The notes beneath the pieces were generated by a model. The model was not told the DNA's origin. It worked only from the letters and a program-made list of their open reading frames with translations, and did not search any database. A stretch of DNA of 8,735 nt from a bacterium. Its GTDB lineage: Bacteria > UBP6 > JAFGXH01. This document shows positions 5,813-8,735 of this stretch, one piece after another (the stretch's first letter is position 1; each line of letters starts with the position of its first letter). Both the position numbers and the translations under genes were made by a program. The stretch is taken from the NCBI GenBank assembly GCA_027064085.1, contig JAMOQH010000116.1, positions 1-8,735 on the forward strand, read 5' to 3'.

Positions 5813-6601
5813 TTAAATCTTTTTAACTTCTGAATTTTTAACCCAACCAATATTGCCATTTGGTAGAGTTATTTGATACCAATTTTCTCTTTCATCTGTA
5901 ATTTGAACTTTTAAACCTTCGTGAATTTTGAAAATCTTTTTATATTCTTCGTCTGGACCATCAATAACATTTATTTCACTAACAACAGCAACTCCTAATT
6001 TAACTTTGTTAACAGAATAATAATTACCAACAATTAAAATAAAATTAAACAATGCAATTAAAGAAAATAAAATTGTTAGAAATGTATATGAATTTGATTT
6101 TAATTTATTAAATTTTTTCATGATTAAAATAAACCAAATAAATATCCATAAAAGTATAAAAATATAAATTAACATAGATGTTGATAGTGCTCTTAAGAAA
6201 TTATAAATTTCATTAACTCCTGCCATTTCAGCTTTGCCAGATTCATTTATGATTTTGTCTATATTTTTTTTATTGACTAACTTTAAGTTGTATTCTGCAT
6301 TGTTATTGTTAGGATTCAAAAATAAGGATTTTTCATAATAAAGTATTGCATAGCCAAATTTGTTCAATTTTGCATATGAATTTCCTAAATTATAATATAA
6401 TGAAGAGCTTTTATAGTCATTTTCTTCTATTAATTTATATGATTTTAAAGCTTTTTGATATTCACCTCTTTTATATAAGTTATTTGCTTTTTTAAAAATA
6501 TTATTAAAGTTATTATTTGCAGTTAATAAATTAGGTAAGAATATAAAAAATATAACAAAATATTTAAATCTATAAAATTTTTCTTTTTTTATTTGATTCA
6601 T
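5813..6601 (-). CDS. batE: BatE-like aerotolerance operon protein (TPR and SH3 domains)
   Basis: The 262-residue product has a basic N-terminus and a hydrophobic signal or anchor at 12-28. TPR repeats span about 32-98 (A-N-N-L-Y-K-R-G-E-Y-Q-K-A-L ... L-Y-Y-N-L-G-N-S-Y-A-K-L-N-K-F-G-Y-A-I-L-Y-Y-E-K-S-L-x-L-N-P). Two transmembrane helices lie at about 142-161 and 171-192. A C-terminal bacterial SH3 domain occupies about 200-262 (N-V-I-D-G-P-D-E-E-Y ... L-K-V-Q-I-T-D-E-R-E-N-W-Y-Q-I-T-L-P-N-G-N-I-G-W-V). This TPR-TM-TM-SH3 order is that of BatE. Its ATG overlaps the batD stop (TAATG), and GAGGTG (6606-6611) stands four bases before it. Bat proteins are membrane or periplasmic proteins first linked to oxygen tolerance in Bacteroides; their biochemical role remains unclear. 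This is the last gene of the unit in this window. Confidence 0.88.
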   Translation of the reverse strand: MNQIKKEKFYRFKYFVIFFIFLPNLLTANNNFNNIFKKANNLYKRGEYQKALKSYKLIEENDYKSSSLYYNLGNSYAKLNKFGYAILYYEKSLFLNPNNNNAEYNLKLVNKKNIDKIINESGKAEMAGVNEIYNFLRALSTSMLIYIFILLWIFIWFILIMKKFNKLKSNSYTFLTILFSLIALFNFILIVGNYYSVNKVKLGVAVVSEINVIDGPDEEYKKIFKIHEGLKVQITDERENWYQITLPNGNIGWVKNSEVKKI

Positions 6602-8382
6602 TATTCACCTCTATTTATATTTTCTATAATATTTCTTATTAAATTAATAGATTCTTTTTTATCTTCTGGACTTACTTCTACATTTGAATATCTAATATAT
6701 TGACTATTTTCTAAAGTATCAGTAAGTCCTTTTATATATTGCTCTTTAAGATTTTTTTCTTCTAAAAAAATTGCAATTTGATTAATAGTTAATCCTTTTG
6801 CTAAAATAGAAAACTTCTCCTCAATATAGCTTATAATTATAGAATGTAATTCTCCATATAATTCTTTAGTAGAAGGATTTTTTTTATCTAAGTTTTTGAG
6901 TGAGTTTATAGCTTTTTTATAAGCGTTTTTCATTAATAAGATGTCTTTATTGCTTATATGTTTATATCTTTGTTTAAAATATATGTATATAACAAAATAT
7001 AGTATAGGGAATAAGAATATAATAATAATTAAAATGCTGTAATCTAATACATAGGATTTATTTTTAATTAAATTACCTGGATTATCAGATATGGGTTTTA
7101 AAAAAACAGATATTTTATGATTATTATCTTCATTTTTATTTATTTTTTTATTATTGCTGTTATTATTTGAGTTATTAGAACTATTTGCTTTTCCTGTAAC
7201 TATAATTTCTAAATCTTTATAATCTATAGTTCTATATTTCTTAGTTTTAGGATTGAAATATTCAAATTTTAAATCAAAAGATTTAAATTTACCTGGCTTT
7301 TTGGCTTTTAAGGCAACTGATATAGATTTTTCTCCTTTAATTATTCCTTTATTAGTGATATTAACGGTTTCTGTTGGCTCATATACTTTAAAGTCTTTTA
7401 TATTTTTTAATTTAGGTAAAGTAACATTTTTAATATTACCCCTTCCCTTTACCTTCATATTAATTGTGAAAGGTTCATTTACTTTTACTTTATTTTTTGA
7501 AACAGAAACAGAGAATGAGTAGTTACCAATATTCCCACTAGGGAAATTTTTTGGCTTTCCTTTTTCTGGTAAGGGTTCCACTTTTAATTTTACTAAATTA
7601 GAAGTCCTTCTATATATTTTATTTGGAGATGCTCCAAAAGAAAATATATCTGATTTAAATTTTGCTTTAAATGGAGGAAGAGTTAGTTCACCCTCTTTTA
7701 TTGGAAACAAGGCCATTCTTGCTAATGGTGTAACTTTAAAATAATATCCCTTATAGATTTTTCTTTTACTTCTTCTAAAATTAGTTGTATCTAATTCTTC
7801 AAGCCAGAAATTCTTATAAGAAGGAATTACTGGCTGTTCTGCAAAATCAACATCAACTCTATGATATAATTCATAAGTAACAATTACTTGTTCACCTATT
7901 GTTACCTTAGACTTATTTACTTTTGCTACAATAAACAACTCTGTATCAAATGGATATTTGTAATCATCCTCTGTTACATTACTTATATCTTGATTTGACT
8001 TTGTTATATTTAATTTAAGAGTATTTGAAACAAATAGCCTTCCACGACTTTTTATCCTGATTGGACCCACTTTAGCAGTTCCAACTTTTAATGGAATATA
8101 ATTTAACTGATATGTCATTGTTGTAGTGCTTGAAGAAACCCCATTTATATATTGATAGTTTTGCATTGTGGAAGTTAACGGAGTACCTGTTAATTTTAAA
8201 TTCTTAACATCGGGCATATCATCAAGTCTGATTGTATGATCTGCTACAATTTTAACAGTAATATCAACAGTATCGTCAAGAGAATAAGTTTTAGAAGTTG
8301 AAGTGATTCTAATATATTGTCTAGCTCTAGCATATAAAAGATTAAATGAAATTAATATAAGTAAAATAACAATTTTTTTCAT
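6601..8382 (-). CDS. batD: BatD aerotolerance protein
   Basis: The chosen start is the ATG at 8382 (593 residues); a GTG at 8391 in frame would add three residues and overlap the preceding gene's stop. It begins MKKIVILLILISFNLLYARA, a clear signal peptide. Numbering below includes those three extra residues. Repeated beta-sandwich regions match the BatD family: about 25-130 (with Y-Q-Y-I-N-G-V-S-S-S-T-T-T-M-T-Y-Q-L-N-Y-I-P and V-G-P-I-R-I), about 150-275 (V-A-K-V-N-K-S-K-V-T-I-G-E-Q-V-x-V-T-Y-E-L-Y), and about 290-400. An Asn-rich linker (403-424) leads to a transmembrane helix (about 449-472) and a cytoplasmic helical domain of about 120 residues. The large periplasmic and small cytoplasmic parts are the family pattern. 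It lies two bases after the batC-like gene and overlaps batE by one base, so the three are almost certainly cotranscribed. Confidence 0.9.
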   Translation of the reverse strand: MKKIVILLILISFNLLYARARQYIRITSTSKTYSLDDTVDITVKIVADHTIRLDDMPDVKNLKLTGTPLTSTMQNYQYINGVSSSTTTMTYQLNYIPLKVGTAKVGPIRIKSRGRLFVSNTLKLNITKSNQDISNVTEDDYKYPFDTELFIVAKVNKSKVTIGEQVIVTYELYHRVDVDFAEQPVIPSYKNFWLEELDTTNFRRSKRKIYKGYYFKVTPLARMALFPIKEGELTLPPFKAKFKSDIFSFGASPNKIYRRTSNLVKLKVEPLPEKGKPKNFPSGNIGNYSFSVSVSKNKVKVNEPFTINMKVKGRGNIKNVTLPKLKNIKDFKVYEPTETVNITNKGIIKGEKSISVALKAKKPGKFKSFDLKFEYFNPKTKKYRTIDYKDLEIIVTGKANSSNNSNNNSNNKKINKNEDNNHKISVFLKPISDNPGNLIKNKSYVLDYSILIIIIFLFPILYFVIYIYFKQRYKHISNKDILLMKNAYKKAINSLKNLDKKNPSTKELYGELHSIIISYIEEKFSILAKGLTINQIAIFLEEKNLKEQYIKGLTDTLENSQYIRYSNVEVSPEDKKESINLIRNIIENINRGE

Positions 8383-8384
8383 AT

Positions 8385-8735
8385 CTACCACTCTTTTCCA
8401 GAAGAATCTTCATCAGTAAAATCACCATTGTACATTAAATCATAAAGTTTTAATGATTTATTATTTTTTTCTAAATTTTTCAACATTCTTTTTTCTTCCT
8501 TTGATAAATTATCTTTTTTATCCTTTGGACGAGTCGACGCCTCGTCCTTACTTTGGTCTTTTTTCTTATTATCTTTATCTTTCTTTTCTTTATTTTTATT
8601 GTCCTTTGGACGAGTCGACGCCTCGTCCTTACTTTGGTCTTTTTTCTTACTATCTTTATCTTTCTTTTCTTTATTTTTATTGTCTTTTGGACGAGTCGAC
8701 GCTTTGTCCTTACTTTGGTCTTTTTTTTCTTTATT
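8385..8735 (-). CDS. 3' end of the preceding Bat-operon gene, probably a BatC-like TPR protein, with repetitive Lys-rich tail
   Basis: On the minus strand a frame is open from the window edge (8735) to a TAG at 8385-8387, giving 116 visible codons. Visible residues are an extremely charged Lys/Asp/Glu/Asn region made of 27-residue repeats (K-D-Q-S-K-D-E-A-S-T-R-P-K-D-N-K-N-K-E-K-K-D-K-D), then a non-repetitive end, E-E-K-R-M-L-K-N-L-E-K-N-N-K-S-L-K-L-Y and a terminal D-E-D-S-S-G-K-E-W. An R-x-L-L-x-x-L-E segment and a final K-[DE]-W are typical endings of TPR-containing Bat proteins (BatC, or BatB fused to TPRs). The position two bases upstream of batD agrees with the order batB-batC-batD-batE. 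The TPR or VWA part lies outside the window, so BatC versus a BatB-TPR fusion cannot be decided. Reading frame and stop are certain; identity is inferred. Confidence 0.65.
   Translation of the reverse strand, partial: NKEKKDQSKDKASTRPKDNKNKEKKDKDSKKKDQSKDEASTRPKDNKNKEKKDKDNKKKDQSKDEASTRPKDKKDNLSKEEKRMLKNLEKNNKSLKLYDLMYNGDFTDEDSSGKEW
8522..8735 (-). repeat. Tandem array of 81-bp in-frame repeats (two full copies plus a partial third)
   Basis: Units begin at 8522, 8603 and 8684 with an exact 81-bp spacing; the third runs off the window. Copies 1 and 2 are nearly identical (for example Asn versus Ser at 8568-8570 and 8649-8651). The period is 27 codons, so copy-number change keeps the frame. 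Each unit has a GC-rich palindromic block followed by a Lys-rich AT-rich block. Confidence 0.95.
8527..8709. repeat. GC-rich 21-bp palindrome, three copies (8527-8547, 8608-8628, 8689-8709)
   Basis: On the plus strand each copy reads GGACGAG, then TCGACGC, then CTCGTCC: perfect 7-bp arms around a 7-base loop containing GTCGAC overlapping the left arm. Fifteen of 21 bases are G or C, in sequence that is otherwise mostly A/T. The third copy has TTTGTCC as its right arm, breaking two pairs and changing Glu to Lys. In the coding direction it gives D-E-A-S-T-R-P through codons GCG, TCG and CGT, which are rare in the neighbouring genes. Confidence 0.9.

Noticed and set aside
7253-7522. 89-codon plus-strand frame antisense to batD
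   Set aside because: Shadow of conserved BatD beta-domain codons; no ribosome site or recognisable domain.
8522-8735. CRISPR array
   Set aside because: The evenly spaced palindromes lie within an in-frame coding repeat, and the intervening sequences are near-identical, not unique spacers.

Overview
The window is a strongly A+T-rich bacterial segment using the standard genetic code (TAA and TAG stops, TGG Trp, no in-frame TGA). Coding density is high. A lipoprotein signal, a Cys-rich EGF-like surface protein and a Bat (aerotolerance) operon point to an uncultured didermic (Gram-negative-type) bacterium. Cys-rich repeat lipoproteins of this style are familiar from AT-rich deltaproteobacterial/Myxococcota-like lineages, but the sequence alone does not fix the phylum. 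No gene-free stretch exceeds 300 bases; the largest gaps are 821-1055, 4307-4518 and 5692-5812.

Left part (1-1055): the 3' portion of an Rpn-family (YhgA-like, PD-(D/E)XK) nuclease gene runs in from the window edge. It carries an internal, in-frame ATG at 578 preceded by a perfect AGGAGG, which would produce an 80-residue C-terminal protein containing five GKIE four-residue repeats. This is the layout of the RpnL/RpnS gene-within-gene toxin-antitoxin anti-phage systems described in E. coli, and it is the most interesting item here. A possible terminator and an extended -10 promoter follow.

Middle (1056-5691): a 589-residue Cys-rich lipoprotein (EGF-like modules, a duplicated 56-residue Cys module, a PPC-like C-terminal beta domain) ends exactly against the stop codon of a convergent SpoIID/LytB-type gene. 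That gene is translationally coupled (TAATG) to an upstream gamma-glutamylcyclotransferase-fold gene. The divergent intergenic region 4307-4518 carries promoters in both directions and two inverted repeats. On its other side is a full-length biosynthetic thiolase with all catalytic residues.

Right part (5692-8735, minus strand): batE, batD and the 3' end of the preceding Bat gene (probably a batC-like TPR protein), tightly packed. The Bat proteins are thought to form an envelope complex: BatD and BatE each show membrane segments with extracytoplasmic or SH3/TPR parts. The tail of the batC-like gene is a tandem array of 81-bp repeats, each containing a GC-rich 21-bp palindrome that stands out sharply from the AT-rich surroundings.
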